Assembly (NCBI RefSeq): GCF_022968135.1
Contig: NZ_JALJRA010000014.1
Location: forward strand, 82,392 to 146,391
DNA: 64,000 nucleotides
Source of the DNA: Pseudorhizobium tarimense
GTDB taxonomy: Bacteria; Pseudomonadota; Alphaproteobacteria; Rhizobiales; Rhizobiaceae
Direction of reading: 5' to 3'
The position numbers and the translations under genes were made by a program. Position 1 is the stretch's first letter. Every line of letters begins with the position of its first letter. The notes beneath the pieces were generated by a model. That model was not told the DNA's origin. It saw only the letters and a list, made by a program, of their open reading frames with translations, and did not search any database. Positions 31,623 through 41,172 of the stretch are shown piece by piece.

Positions 31623-32703
31623 ATGCGGGACGGCACTATCGCAGAGGAGAGCTCGCAAGTTCGCGGCCGAAGCGAGGCCGGCGGCGCCCTTCCGTTCGCG
31701 CGAACCCGTCTGCTGTCACGTCTTCCCGACTTTCATGGTCCCACCGCGTCGGGTGTCGTTGGTTCAGGCGGCGGCCGTGGCGGTCCGGGGACTGGCGCTC
31801 TTGGCGCGCTTCGCCGCCGATCCCTATCTGCCGCCCGGCTTTCCTTATCTGACCTTCTTCCCAGCCATCATCATCACCGGCTTCGTATTCGGCATCTATC
31901 CGGCGCTCACCTGCGCGATTCTGTGCGGCACGTCGGCCTGGTACTGGTTCATCCCGCCCTTCAACAGTTTCGTCGTCGATGGTCAGACCGTAACGGCGCT
32001 CCTCTTCTTCCTGGTGGTGGTGGGGATCAATCTCGGGCTGCCGCAACTGGCGCTTTCCGCCTATGCTTCCCAGGTTCGGGCCCGTGACGAACTTACGCGG
32101 GCGCATGAGATGCAGCAGGTGGTGTCGCAGGAGTTCGATCACCGGATCAAGAACCTGCTGGCAACGGTTTCCGGCCTGATCTCACTGTCGCAGTAATATC
32201 GAGACGCCGGCGGAACTGGCGGGGCAGCTGCGGCAGCGGATCGGGGCGATGGGCAATTCGATCGTCATGCTGCGCGACAGCCTGCATGCGGCGAAGCGCA
32301 CATGCAGGCAACCGTTTTCGCCGCGCTGGAGCCACTTGGTGTGTTGAACGGCGGGCGCGTTGACGCGAACGGGCAGAAGGTGGTGCTCAATTCCTCGGCG
32401 CTGATGGCGATCAACCTCATTCTCCACGAGGTTGGCACGAATGCGGTGAAGTACGGCGCTCTGTCGAAGGAGCGTGGCCGGATCACCATCCAGTGGGCGC
32501 TCCTGGCGGACGAAGGAAGCGACATGCTGCATCTGGACTGGCGGGAAGAGGGCGGGCCCTAGGTGGCGGCACCGTCGCGCACTGGCTTCGGCACCGAACT
32601 TGCGGGGCGGATGAGTGCGAGCCTGGGCGGCGTCTGCGAGTTCGTCGCGCCGGAAGGGCTTGCCGTGCGGGTGGCGATGAAAACGGATCAGGCGACGGTC
32701 TGA
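31623..32703 (+). pseudogene. DUF4118/HWE-type sensor histidine kinase, heavily decayed
   Basis: Scattered frames together spell a membrane kinase. The N-terminal DUF4118 module has YLPPGFPYLTFFPAIIITGF and WYWFIPPFNSF. The HWE histidine box is EFDHRIKNLLATVSGL. The N box region is INLILHEVGTNAVKYGALS, and the C-terminal part runs to GFGTELAGRM and AMKTDQATV. At least four lesions break it: a frameshift near 31730, a stop and shift near 32194, a shift near 32303, and an in-frame TAG at 32560-32562. The number of lesions points to real decay rather than sequencing error. It follows fpr and is unrelated to it. Confidence 0.8.
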
Positions 32704-32719
32704 GGTCTTGCGGGCAAGA

Positions 32720-32854
32720 TCAGGACAAGATCCAGGAAATGCCACCGCCGAGAATGGCGAACACGGCCACGAGAGCCACAAATCGGCCGGTGCCGGACTG
32801 GGAATCGGTGTCGAAGAGCTTGTCCCAGAGCCCGTTCCTGTCGTGGTTGTCCAT
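32720..32854 (-). CDS. Very small membrane protein, 44 aa
   Basis: A 44-codon frame on the minus strand: a charged N terminus (MDNHDRNGLWDKLFDTDSQ), then one membrane helix (FVALVAVFAILGGGISWIL), ending at TGA at 32720. AGGAGATGCAGG just before the ATG gives a fair ribosome binding site. The hydrophilic head followed by a clean single helix is typical of genuine small membrane proteins. I know of no family name. It lies beside the decayed kinase. Confidence 0.55.
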   Translation of the reverse strand: MDNHDRNGLWDKLFDTDSQSGTGRFVALVAVFAILGGGISWILS

Positions 32855-33013
32855 CCTGCATCTCCTGGCGTTCCTGCTGTCTCCCGAATAACCGGTTGAA
32901 GGGAGGAGTCAATGGCTGTCGCCCGGAGAGGCGGGTCTGGTGGCAGATGAGTTCAGCGAGGTTCAGGAAGCGCAACACAGGGTGACGAGACGTTCTTCGC
33001 CCATCTGCCGCAC

Positions 33014-33211
33014 TCAGCGCTTGGTCTTGCGCGTCTTCACCGGCTCGGGCGCCGGCTGAGCGAGGCGAAGAGCCTTCAACCGCTCCGTCTTCTTTTCACG
33101 TGCGATCGTTTCGGCATCCAGGATGTCGCGGACGACGGTATTGGTTTGCTCCGCCTTGGCCTGTGCGGACATCTTTGCCGGCTTGAAGAATTCTTCCTTG
33201 GTGGCGGTCAT
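33014..33211 (-). CDS. Small basic hypothetical protein downstream of rpsU
   Basis: A 65-aa lysine-rich protein (MTATKEEFFKPAKMSAQAK, RKTKR tail), predicted soluble and helical. ATG at 33211 is preferred because AAAGGAG lies six bases upstream; an ATG six codons earlier overlaps that site. It sits just after the rpsU terminator in the same direction. I do not recognise a family. Confidence 0.6.
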   Translation of the reverse strand: MTATKEEFFKPAKMSAQAKAEQTNTVVRDILDAETIAREKKTERLKALRLAQPAPEPVKTRKTKR

Positions 33212-33230
33212 GACATGCTCCTTTGGCATG

Positions 33231-33261
33231 AAACAAAAAACGCGGCCGCCAGGGCCGCGTT
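33231..33261 (-). terminator. Rho-independent terminator after rpsU
   Basis: On the minus strand a 9-bp perfect stem (33253-33261 with 33239-33247, GGCCGCGTT/AACGCGGCC in plus orientation) with a 5-base loop is followed by a run of T (plus-strand AAACAAAAAA at 33231-33240). It lies 13 bases after the rpsU stop. This is the clearest intrinsic terminator in the window. Confidence 0.88.
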
Positions 33262-33273
33262 GAAACTTTGGCG

Positions 33274-33516
33274 TCAGCGGCTGCGGCCGACAACCTTCTT
33301 CTTGGGGGCGGGCAACAAGCCTTCGCGCTGCATCTTCTTGCGGGCGAGCTTACGTGCGCGCCGAATGCCCTCGGCCTTTTCACGGGCGCGCTTTTCAGAG
33401 GGCTTCTCGTATGCAGTACGAGAACGGATTTCGCGGAAGAGACCTTCGCGCTGCATCTTCTTCTTCAAGACGCGAAGCGCCTGGTCGACATTGTTGTCCC
33501 TAACGAGTACCTGCAA
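33274..33516 (-). CDS. rpsU: 30S ribosomal protein S21
   Basis: An 80-aa basic protein of the small subunit platform. The S21 signature [20 protein letters not shown] at the N terminus and [14 protein letters not shown] are clear, with an alphaproteobacterial basic tail ending in KKKVVGRSR. The start is TTG at 33516, set by AAAGGAG at good spacing; the frame runs further upstream but without family sequence. A strong terminator follows. The small basic gene downstream may be a separate unit. Confidence 0.95.
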   Translation of the reverse strand: MQVLVRDNNVDQALRVLKKKMQREGLFREIRSRTAYEKPSEKRAREKAEGIRRARKLARKKMQREGLLPAPKKKVVGRSR

Positions 33517-33875
33517 AAATAACTCCTTTCCGGCCAAAGGCCGTACAGACTGGGTGATCGCCTCCAGATCGATGAAGGGTCGTGACATAAATCCGCTGCC
33601 GCGACCCGGCTGCGGCCGAATGAAATCGGCTCAAGTGATGCGACGTTCCGTGCCACGGCAAACCGTCGCGGTGCGACTCGTGCGGTCGTGCTCCTGAAGG
33701 AAGACCAAAAAGCCTGGGGCTGGCGGCAGGAGTCACGGGCGACGCTTACATCCCTAACATAGAGCAATTGGCTGCGAGGGCAAGGCTAAGCAGCCAAACG
33801 GGGGACACGTAAACCCGCCTTTCCGAAGAACAACTCGGCAATCCACCGGAAATGCTGGATGCCTGCACGACCGTC
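33517..33875. other. Upstream region of rpsU, no gene seen
   Basis: This 359-bp stretch holds the leader and presumably the promoter of rpsU on the minus strand. I see no convincing -35/-10 pair and no frame with family-like sequence. The remainder runs into the end of the decayed kinase fragment at 33876. Confidence 0.4.
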
Positions 33876-34440
33876 TCAGACCGAGGCCTGCTGTTCTGCG
33901 GCGGAATGAGCATGCAAGGATCCCGACAGACGGAATGTCACCCCCTCCGGAGCGTATTCCGGTTCGGCCTCCCGTCGAAACAGGAGGCAACGAATCGAGG
34001 CGGAAACCACGGCATTGGTGACCGCCATCGTGTTCTTGACACGGTGCAGGAGTTCCCGCCGCAGAATCTCTTCCGTCTCCTTCGCCCGCACCGTCTCGGT
34101 GGTTTCGACGACCGTGTTGAACATGCCCGCGACCTTGCCCTCGTCATCACGCAGCGGGCTATAGCAGAAGGTAAAATACGCCTGCTCGTCATAGCCGTTG
34201 CGGTTAATCACAAGCGGGTAGTTCTCGATGAAGGTGGATTCGCCGGCATAGGCGGAGTTGGCGATCGGTCCGATCTTGCCCCACGCTTCGGCCCAGACCT
34301 CGGCGAAGGAACGGCCGATCACCGACGGCTTTCCGCCGAGGATTCGATTATGGCCTTCAGAGAGATCGGCCATGCGGACTGCGGCCCAAGGATGTCCGGG
34401 ACCAGTCAAAGGTGTCTACGATGTGGCTCACCTGGCCGCT
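33876..34440 (-). pseudogene. PAS/HWE histidine kinase fragment
   Basis: Minus-strand frames spell parts of a PAS-containing HWE kinase: DTFDWSRTSLG, then in a shifted frame LGPQSAWPISLKAII, then ILGGKPSVIGRSFAEVW with PAS-like NYPLVINRNGYDEQAYFTF, and finally the HWE box RRELLHRVKNTMAVTNAVV. A stretch that normally lies between the first two PAS parts is missing. After the HWE box the sequence jumps to an unrelated tail, so the ATP-binding domain is gone. At least one frameshift and two deletions are needed to explain it. The gene is inactive. Confidence 0.78.
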
Positions 34441-34695
34441 GCCCCGTGGAAGGCTTGATACTTGCACTTAGCCCCCTAGCAGATCCGTCGCCAGTTCCGT
34501 CTCGACGGCAACCTCATGACCCGTCGGTTTCATTGACAGGGAAACTTCCTTACAGAAAAGTCTGAATATGAGAATTATTAGAAGTTACGTCGCGCAACGT
34601 CTGCCAGATGAATGGTCGCAACGTGACGAAGGCAGCCATGTCGGAGGAGACGGGGCCGGCCAGCTCATTTCGCTTCCGGCAGGCCCCGCTCAGTG

Positions 34696-37560
34696 TCATT
34701 CGGCGGCTTCGGCGTATTCGCTCATCGGCGGGCAGGTGCAGACGAGGTTGCGGTCGCCATAGACGTTGTCGATGCGGTTGACCGGCGACCAGTATTTGTC
34801 GACGCGGAAGGAGCCAGGCGGGAAGCACGCCTGTTCGCGGCTATAAGGGCGGTCCCAGTCTCCGACGAGGTCTTCCACCGTATGCGGGGCGTTCTTCAGC
34901 GGGTTGTTCGCCTTGTCCATTCGACCGTCCTCGATGGCACGGGCTTCCTCGCGGATGGTCAGCATGGCATCGCAGAAGCGGTCGATTTCCGCCTTCGTCT
35001 CTGATTCCGTCGGCTCGATCATCAGAGTGCCGGCGACCGGCCAGCTCATGGTCGGGGCGTGGAAACCGCAGTCGATGAGACGCTTGGCGACGTCATCAAC
35101 CGTGACGCCCGCCGAGACATTGAGCGGCCGGGTGTCGATGATGCATTCATGCGCCACGCGACCGTTCGCCGACTTGTAGAGCACGTCATACGCGCCCTTT
35201 AGCCGTGCCGCGATGTAGTTGGCGTTGAGGATCGCCACCTTGGTCGCCTGGGTGAGGCCTTCGCCGCCCATCATCAGGCAGTAGGACCAGGAGATCGGCA
35301 GGATCGACGGCGAGCCAAAAGGAGCGGCCGACACCGCACCCTCACGCCCGTCCTGCTCCGGATGACCAGGCAGGTAAGGGGCGAGATGCGTCTTGACGCC
35401 GATCGGCCCCATGCCCGGACCGCCGCCGCCGTGTGGGATGCAGAAGGTCTTGTGCAGGTTGAGGTGGGAGACGTCCGAGCCGATGTCGCCGGGCCGTGAC
35501 AGGCCGACCATGGCGTTCATGTTGGCACCATCGAGATAAACCTGGCCGCCGTGACGGTGGGTGATCTCGCAGATCTCCTTGACCGTTTCCTCAAAGACCC
35601 CGTGGGTCGAGGGATAGGTGATCATGCAGGCCGACAGGTTTGCGGCGTGCTGTTCGGCCTTTGCGCGGAAGTCGTCGAGGTCGACGTCGCCGTTTTCCTT
35701 GGCCTTCACCGGCACGACCTTCATGCCGACCATCTGCGCCGACGCCGGATTGGTGCCATGCGCGGAAGTCGGGATGAGGCAGACGTCGCGATGCGTGTCA
35801 CCATGGGCAATGTGGTAGTTGCGGATCGTCAGGAGCCCCGCATATTCACCCTGCGCACCGGAATTCGGTTGCATGGAGAAGGCGTCATAGCCGGTGATCT
35901 GGCAGAGCTTGGCGGACAGGTCGTCGATCATCTCTCGGTAGCCCTGCGCCTGGTCGGCCGGCACAAAGGGATGGATGTCGGAGAATTCCGGCCAGGTGAT
36001 CGGCAGCATTTCCGCCGTCGCATTGAGCTTCATCGTGCAGGAGCCGAGCGGGATCATCGCCCGGTCGAGCGCCAGATCGCGATCCGACAGGCGGCGGATG
36101 TAGCGGGTCATCTCGCTTTCCGCGCGGTTCATGTGGAAGATCGGATGCGTCATGTAGGCCGACTTGCGCAGCAGCTCCTGCGGCAGGCGGTAGTCGACGT
36201 CGAAGTCAGAGACCTTGAAGCTGCCGCCGAAGGCGCGCCAGACGGCTTCCAGCGTTGCGGGCCGCGTGCGCTCGTCGAGCGATATGCCGATCTTCGTCGC
36301 GCCAACCTTGCGCAGATTGACGCCTTCCGCGACGGCGGCCCGCAGGATCAGCGCCTGCATGTGCCCGACCTCGACGGTGATGGTGTCGAAGAAGCTGTCG
36401 GGCTCGATGGCGTAGCCGAGCTTCTCCAGACCCTTGGCCATCAGCACGGCCTTCTTGTGGACCTGCTGGGCGATCGCCTTCAACCCGTCTGGTCCATGGA
36501 AGACGCCGTACATGGAGGCCATCACGGCGAGCAGGACCTGCGCGGTGCAGATGTTCGACGTCGCCTTTTCGCGGCGGATGTGCTGCTCGCGGGTCTGGAG
36601 CGAAAGACGATAAGCGCGGTTGCCGCGTGCGTCGACGGAAACGCCGACGAGGCGACCGGGCATGGCGCGCTTATGGGCATCCTTGACCGCCATATAGGCA
36701 GCGTGCGGGCCGCCATAGCCGACCGGAACACCGAAGCGCTGTGAAGAGCCGATGGCGATATCCGCACCCATTTCGCCGGGGGACTTGAGGAGCGTGAGTG
36801 CAAAAAGGTCGGCGGCGACGGCCGCAACGGCACCGGTCTGGTGCAGGCGGGCGATCAGGCCAGTGAAGTCAAGCACATGGCCATGGGTGCCCGGATACTG
36901 GAAGATCGCGCCGAACACGTCGAGCGGATCGAGATCGGTCATCGGATCGCCGACAATCACGCTCCACCCGAGTGGTGCGGCTCGCGTCTCGATCAGCGCG
37001 ATCGTCTGCGGGTGGCATTCCCTGTCGACGAAGAAGGCGGTCGCCTTCGACTTCGCCTGGCGCTGGCAGAGCGCCATGGCTTCGGCGGCGGCGGTTGCCT
37101 CGTCGAGCAGCGAGGCATTGGCGACGTCGAGGCCGGTGAGGTCCGAGATCATCGTCTGAAAGTTGAGGAGGGCCTCGAGGCGGCCCTGGGAGATCTCCGG
37201 CTGGTAGGGCGTGTAGGCCGTGTACCAGGCCGGGTTCTCCAGGATGTTGCGCTGGATCACCGGCGGCGTGATGGTGCCGTAGTAGCCCTGGCCGATCAGC
37301 GAGGTCAGCACCTGGTTCTTGTTTGCCGTTTCACGCAGTTTGTCGAGCGCTTCCCGCTCGGTCAGCGCCGCGCCCCAGGCAAGCGGCTCCGTCTGACGAA
37401 TGGAGACAGGCACCGTGGCGTCGATCATTGCATCGAGCGAGGGATAGCCGATGACCTTCAGCATCTCCGCCATTTCAGAGGGCGAGGGACCGATATGGCG
37501 CCGGTTGGCGAAGTCGTAGGGCTGGTAGTCGGTGAAGTGGAAATCGGTGCTGTCGTTCAT
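34696..37560 (-). CDS. gcvP: Glycine dehydrogenase (decarboxylating), P-protein
   Basis: A 954-aa PLP enzyme, the decarboxylating component of the glycine cleavage system. It has the full-length two-half architecture seen in proteobacteria (single chain rather than GcvPA/PB). The PLP lysine is Lys704 in [16 protein letters not shown]. The N terminus carries [14 protein letters not shown]. Its ATG overlaps the gcvH stop (ATGA). It is the last gene of gcvT-gcvH-gcvP, controlled by the glycine riboswitch upstream of gcvT. Confidence 0.97.
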   Translation of the reverse strand: MNDSTDFHFTDYQPYDFANRRHIGPSPSEMAEMLKVIGYPSLDAMIDATVPVSIRQTEPLAWGAALTEREALDKLRETANKNQVLTSLIGQGYYGTITPPVIQRNILENPAWYTAYTPYQPEISQGRLEALLNFQTMISDLTGLDVANASLLDEATAAAEAMALCQRQAKSKATAFFVDRECHPQTIALIETRAAPLGWSVIVGDPMTDLDPLDVFGAIFQYPGTHGHVLDFTGLIARLHQTGAVAAVAADLFALTLLKSPGEMGADIAIGSSQRFGVPVGYGGPHAAYMAVKDAHKRAMPGRLVGVSVDARGNRAYRLSLQTREQHIRREKATSNICTAQVLLAVMASMYGVFHGPDGLKAIAQQVHKKAVLMAKGLEKLGYAIEPDSFFDTITVEVGHMQALILRAAVAEGVNLRKVGATKIGISLDERTRPATLEAVWRAFGGSFKVSDFDVDYRLPQELLRKSAYMTHPIFHMNRAESEMTRYIRRLSDRDLALDRAMIPLGSCTMKLNATAEMLPITWPEFSDIHPFVPADQAQGYREMIDDLSAKLCQITGYDAFSMQPNSGAQGEYAGLLTIRNYHIAHGDTHRDVCLIPTSAHGTNPASAQMVGMKVVPVKAKENGDVDLDDFRAKAEQHAANLSACMITYPSTHGVFEETVKEICEITHRHGGQVYLDGANMNAMVGLSRPGDIGSDVSHLNLHKTFCIPHGGGGPGMGPIGVKTHLAPYLPGHPEQDGREGAVSAAPFGSPSILPISWSYCLMMGGEGLTQATKVAILNANYIAARLKGAYDVLYKSANGRVAHECIIDTRPLNVSAGVTVDDVAKRLIDCGFHAPTMSWPVAGTLMIEPTESETKAEIDRFCDAMLTIREEARAIEDGRMDKANNPLKNAPHTVEDLVGDWDRPYSREQACFPPGSFRVDKYWSPVNRIDNVYGDRNLVCTCPPMSEYAEAAE

Positions 37561-37919
37561 CCGATCAGGTCCTTGTAGGCCGATTCATCAAGCAGGGCAT
37601 CCGCATCGGACGGGTTCTTGAGCTTCAGCTTGAAGAACCAGGCAGCGCCCTGGGGATCTGAGTTCACGAGCGAGGGGTCGTCTACGATCGCCTGGTTGAC
37701 CTCGGTCACCTCGCCATCCAGCGGCGCGTAGACGTCGGATGCGGCCTTGACCGATTCAACGGTAGCGGCATTGCCGTCCTTGGTCAGCTCGGCGCCGACT
37801 TCCGGCAGTTCGATGAAAACGAGATCGCCCAACTGCTCGGCGGCATGGGTGGTGATGCCGACGGTTGCGACATCGCCCTCGAGCTTCAGCCATTCGTGTT
37901 CGGCGGTGAATTTCAGCAT
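37557..37919 (-). CDS. gcvH: Glycine cleavage system H protein
   Basis: A 120-aa lipoyl carrier that shuttles the aminomethyl group between P, T and L proteins. The lipoylated lysine is Lys58 in [14 protein letters not shown]. The N-terminal [20 protein letters not shown] is typical. It depends on lipA and lipB, both in this window, and on an E3 such as LpdA. It lies 20 bp after gcvT and overlaps gcvP by four bases. Confidence 0.97.
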   Translation of the reverse strand: MLKFTAEHEWLKLEGDVATVGITTHAAEQLGDLVFIELPEVGAELTKDGNAATVESVKAASDVYAPLDGEVTEVNQAIVDDPSLVNSDPQGAAWFFKLKLKNPSDADALLDESAYKDLIG

Positions 37920-37939
37920 GGTTCTCTCCGGAGAATTTT

Positions 37940-39070
37940 TTAGCGTTTGTAGGTGGGCTTGATGAAGGGCAGTGCGGTCACGGTGAGCGGCAGGTACTTG
38001 CCGCGCAACTCGGCGAAGACGCGGGTGCCGGGCTCGGCGAGCGAGGCGGGGACATAGCCCATGGCGACCGGACCCTCGACCGTCGGACCAAAGGTACCGG
38101 AGGTGACTTCACCGATCGGTGACTCGGGCGAATCCTCGGCATAGAGTACTGCGTGGGCACGCACCGGCGCCTTGCCTTCCGGCTTCAGCCCGATGCGGCG
38201 GCGAACCGGACCTGTGGCGAAATCCTCCGCGATGCGGCCTGCACCGGGATAGCCGCCGGCGCGCTCGCCGCCCGGGCGCCGCACCTTTTGCATGGCCCAT
38301 TCCAACGAGGCCTCGACCGGCGTGGTGGTGGTGTCGATGTCGTTGCCATAGAGGCAGAGGCCGGCCTCCAGCCGGAGGGAGTCGCGCGCGCCGAGACCGA
38401 TCGGCTCGCACTCCGGATGCGCCAGCAGCACCTTTGCGAGTTCTTCCGCCTTGTCCGCAGGGACGGAAATCTCGAAGCCGTCCTCGCCCGAATAGCCGGA
38501 GCGGGAAATGATGCAGTCGGCGCCGCGGATGAAGGCGTCGCGCACGTCCATGAACTTCATCTCGGCAGCGGCGGCCCAGAGGGAGGCGAGAACACGTTCG
38601 GCCGCCGGGCCCTGGAGGGCGAGAAGCGCCCGGTCTTCGAGCAGCGTCACCTCGCAGCCAGCAAGATGCGCCTTCATATGCGCGACGTCCTGCTCCTTGC
38701 AGGCAGCATTGACGACGACCAGCAGGTGACCGCCGCGGTTGGTGATCATCAGGTCGTCGAGAATGCCGCCGTTCTCGGCAGTAAAGAAGCCGTAGCGCTG
38801 GCGGCCGGGCTTGAGTCCAAGGACGTCGACCGGGACCAGCGTCTCCAGCGCCCGAGCTGCGTCCTCGTAGGATGCACCGAGAACGATGACCTGGCCCATG
38901 TGGGAGACGTCGAAGAGACCGGCGGCAGCGCGTGTCTGCAGGTGCTCCTTCATCACGCCCATCGGATACTGCACGGGCATGTCGTAGCCGGCGAAGGGAA
39001 CCATTTTTGCGCCAAGCGACAGGTGCAGAGCGTGCAACGGGGTCTGCTTGAGGGTGGGGGAGTGGTCCAA
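37940..39070 (-). CDS. gcvT: Glycine cleavage system aminomethyltransferase, T-protein
   Basis: A 376-aa tetrahydrofolate-dependent aminomethyltransferase. Family segments include [25 protein letters not shown] at the N terminus (seen as [15 protein letters not shown]), FDVSHMGQ and the C-terminal barrel region. The start is TTG at 39070, preceded by GGAGG at six bases; an in-frame ATG at 39103 lacks such a site and adds unrelated residues. It is first in gcvTHP, about 65 bp downstream of the riboswitch. Confidence 0.93.
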   Translation of the reverse strand: MDHSPTLKQTPLHALHLSLGAKMVPFAGYDMPVQYPMGVMKEHLQTRAAAGLFDVSHMGQVIVLGASYEDAARALETLVPVDVLGLKPGRQRYGFFTAENGGILDDLMITNRGGHLLVVVNAACKEQDVAHMKAHLAGCEVTLLEDRALLALQGPAAERVLASLWAAAAEMKFMDVRDAFIRGADCIISRSGYSGEDGFEISVPADKAEELAKVLLAHPECEPIGLGARDSLRLEAGLCLYGNDIDTTTTPVEASLEWAMQKVRRPGGERAGGYPGAGRIAEDFATGPVRRRIGLKPEGKAPVRAHAVLYAEDSPESPIGEVTSGTFGPTVEGPVAMGYVPASLAEPGTRVFAELRGKYLPLTVTALPFIKPTYKR

Positions 39071-39137
39071 GAATAACCTCCAGGCTGCGCAATAGAGACG
39101 CATAAGCTCATTTGACGGCGCAATTGCGCCCGGTTCA

Positions 39138-39310
39138 TGAGCCCCCTCTGTCCTTGTCGCCTGAGATTGTTATCCCTTCGGCGTGCATCGCCCTTGTCGG
39201 CAATGCCTCTCTCCAGAGTCCTGTTAGGCCGTGCGCTGGTCCTTTTGCCTGAGAGTTTCCGGGGCGGTTGCTCCTTCGGCACCGCAATGACGCGGCTTCT
39301 CCCAACGAAC
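39138..39310 (-). promoter_or_regulatory. Tandem glycine riboswitch upstream of gcvT
   Basis: Read on the minus strand, the leader has two glycine aptamers in series. The first (about 39303 to 39207) contains GCCGAAGGAGCAA, CTCTCAGGCAAAAGGACC and ends ACTCTGGAGAG. The second (about 39206 to 39138) repeats the hallmark as GCCGAAGGGATAACAA, ATCTCAGGCGACAAGGACA and closes with GAGGGGGC. A perfect 14-bp palindrome at 39117-39130 lies between the second aptamer and gcvT and may be part of the expression platform. Such riboswitches usually turn on gcv genes when glycine is plentiful. Confidence 0.93.
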
Positions 39311-39481
39311 GTGCCGCCCATTATCCGTGGGACCCATTCCTTGGCAAGGGTCAAATGTCGCTGCCAGCAAGAATCTTATCGCTCACTCCAAGTGCTTGAT
39401 GCGGCGCAAGGAAGCAGCCGAGGAGAATTGCTCTTTGCATGGCCGTGGGATAAGCCACGCAGACGCTTTTGGAACCCGACA

Positions 39482-39856
39482 ATGATCACCAGACCGTGGA
39501 CATGGAGAAAGATGCTGCACACCCTGTGTGCACTGATGATCCTGTCGCTCGGCCTCGGCCATCAGCCGGTTCAGGCGGCGGTACCGCTTGAAGCCTTCAG
39601 CGAGCAGTATCGGCTGCCGGACGGCACCTTTGCCGACATCTGCGCGGTCGGGCACGACGATCACGACCATGGCATCCATCCCACCTGCGAAGTCTGCAGG
39701 CTCGCGGCCTCCGTCGCGCTGCCGACGCCGGCGGGCGATGTCGGCCTGCCCCTCGACCGTGTCTTCCTGAACAATCCGCTCCGCATTGCATCGCTTACGC
39801 TCGGTTTCACGGCGCTTGCACGGCCGACGTCACGCGGCCCGCCCCAGACGATCTGA
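39482..39856 (+). CDS. Small exported protein, DUF2946-like
   Basis: A 124-aa protein with a signal peptide (MITRPWTWRKMLHTLCALMI, cleavage after about VQA), then a histidine-rich segment HDDHDHGIHPTCEVCR with a CxxC pair, and a C-terminal hydrophobic stretch. The HxxxH/CxxC pattern before a copper gene suggests a DUF2946-type periplasmic protein linked to copper handling. This is inference from pattern and neighbours. It precedes the YcnI-PCuAC gene by 69 bp. Confidence 0.65.
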   Translation: MITRPWTWRKMLHTLCALMILSLGLGHQPVQAAVPLEAFSEQYRLPDGTFADICAVGHDDHDHGIHPTCEVCRLAASVALPTPAGDVGLPLDRVFLNNPLRIASLTLGFTALARPTSRGPPQTI

Positions 39857-39925
39857 TTCTGGTCATCCAATCAGCAATTGATCCCGGCGCAGGCGAAAGG
39901 CCACGACCGGATGGGGATAAACATT

Positions 39926-40894
39926 ATGAAGACGACCAAGATTCTTGCGCTTTCCGCCGCGATGACGACCTCTGCCGCGAGCTCAGCCTTTGCGCATGCC
40001 ACCTTCACCGAATCGACCGTCACCGCCGACAGCTATGTAGTGATGTCGCTGCAGGTGCCGCACGGCTGCGACGGCAAGGCCACCACCGAAGTCCGCATGG
40101 AGCTGCCGGAAGGCTTCGTTTTCGCCAAGCCGCAGCCAAAGCCCGGCTGGGAGCTCGAGATCGTCAAGGGCGAATACAAGAACTCCTACGACAATAACGG
40201 CACGACGGTCACCAGCGGGCCGATCGAAATCCGCTGGAAGGGCGGCGAACTGCCTGACGAGTACTACGACACCTTTGGGGTGCGCGGAAAGATTTCTGGC
40301 ATCGCCGACGGTACGGTGCTGGCTTTCCCCGCAACGCAAATGTGTGGAGCAGACGCCAGCGTCGCATGGACAGACATCGCAGCACCGGGGACCAATCCTC
40401 ATTCGCTGGTAAGCCCGGCCCCGACGGTGACGGTTGTCGCACAGGAGGCTTCAGGACACGACGCGATGCACGCGCATGATGCCGCCGCGACACCCTCTAA
40501 GGTTGGCTATCTTGAACTGGACGGCGCCTATGTTCGCGCCATGCTGCCGGGCCAGCCGGTTGGTGGCGGCTTCGTCACCATCAAGAACACCGGGGGCGAG
40601 GATGATCGATTGGTCTCTGCCGCGTCGCCCGCTGCCGGTGCCGTGGAGCTGCACGAGATGGCGATGCAGGGCGAGGTGATGCGGATGCGCAAGCTGGAAG
40701 ACGGCATCCCGGTCCCGGCAGGCGAGACCGTAGAGCTGACGTCCGGCGGCCTGCACATGATGTTCATGCAGGTGAAGACGCCGTTCAAGGAGGGCGACAG
40801 CGTGCCCGTCACGCTGACGTTCGAGAAGGCAGGCAGCGTCGACCTGACGCTGCCGGTCAAGAGTGCTGCACCGAGCGGGCACTCGCACAACTGA
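39926..40894 (+). CDS. YcnI (DUF1775) - PCuAC fusion, periplasmic copper protein
   Basis: A 322-aa exported protein. After a signal peptide ending in AFA the mature chain would begin with His (HATFTEST), the copper ligand position of YcnI domains. The DUF1775 domain covers about 25-165. A His-rich linker (HDAMHAHDA) joins a C-terminal PCuAC copper chaperone domain with the HxM-type ligands HEMAMQGEVMRM and GGLHMMFMQVK. The fusion of two copper-binding modules points to copper delivery or storage for cytochrome oxidase. A GGGGAT lies upstream of the ATG, and a hairpin follows the gene. Confidence 0.85.
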   Translation: MKTTKILALSAAMTTSAASSAFAHATFTESTVTADSYVVMSLQVPHGCDGKATTEVRMELPEGFVFAKPQPKPGWELEIVKGEYKNSYDNNGTTVTSGPIEIRWKGGELPDEYYDTFGVRGKISGIADGTVLAFPATQMCGADASVAWTDIAAPGTNPHSLVSPAPTVTVVAQEASGHDAMHAHDAAATPSKVGYLELDGAYVRAMLPGQPVGGGFVTIKNTGGEDDRLVSAASPAAGAVELHEMAMQGEVMRMRKLEDGIPVPAGETVELTSGGLHMMFMQVKTPFKEGDSVPVTLTFEKAGSVDLTLPVKSAAPSGHSHN

Positions 40895-40911
40895 TCGCGG
40901 GCCGCGGCATG

Positions 40912-40943
40912 CCGCCCGCCGCAATCGCAGCGGGCGGTCTTCT
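40912..40943 (+). terminator. Putative terminator after the copper gene
   Basis: A perfect 8-bp GC stem (CCGCCCGC at 40912-40919 with GCGGGCGG at 40930-40937) and a 10-base loop is followed by TCTTCTC, a weak T-tract. It lies 17 bases after the YcnI-PCuAC stop and before the CelD-like gene. Confidence 0.55.
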
Positions 40944-41172
40944 CGGAGCCCGATTGGAGCGCATCACCCCTCGGAGTGCCGCCGCATCCGGCACGAGTTC
41001 TGGCGAGCGATCGTAAGGTCTTGTTTAAGGCCACGCGCTAACGTGGCCGCCATCCGGTTCTGCTGACGATGGTGAGGCTCCCATTCGCACCGAAGACAAA
41101 GACGTTGAACTTTCCGTACGGCGGCTGAGCAGCCTTGGCGAGATCGACGCCGTCGCATCGGCATGGAAGGCG

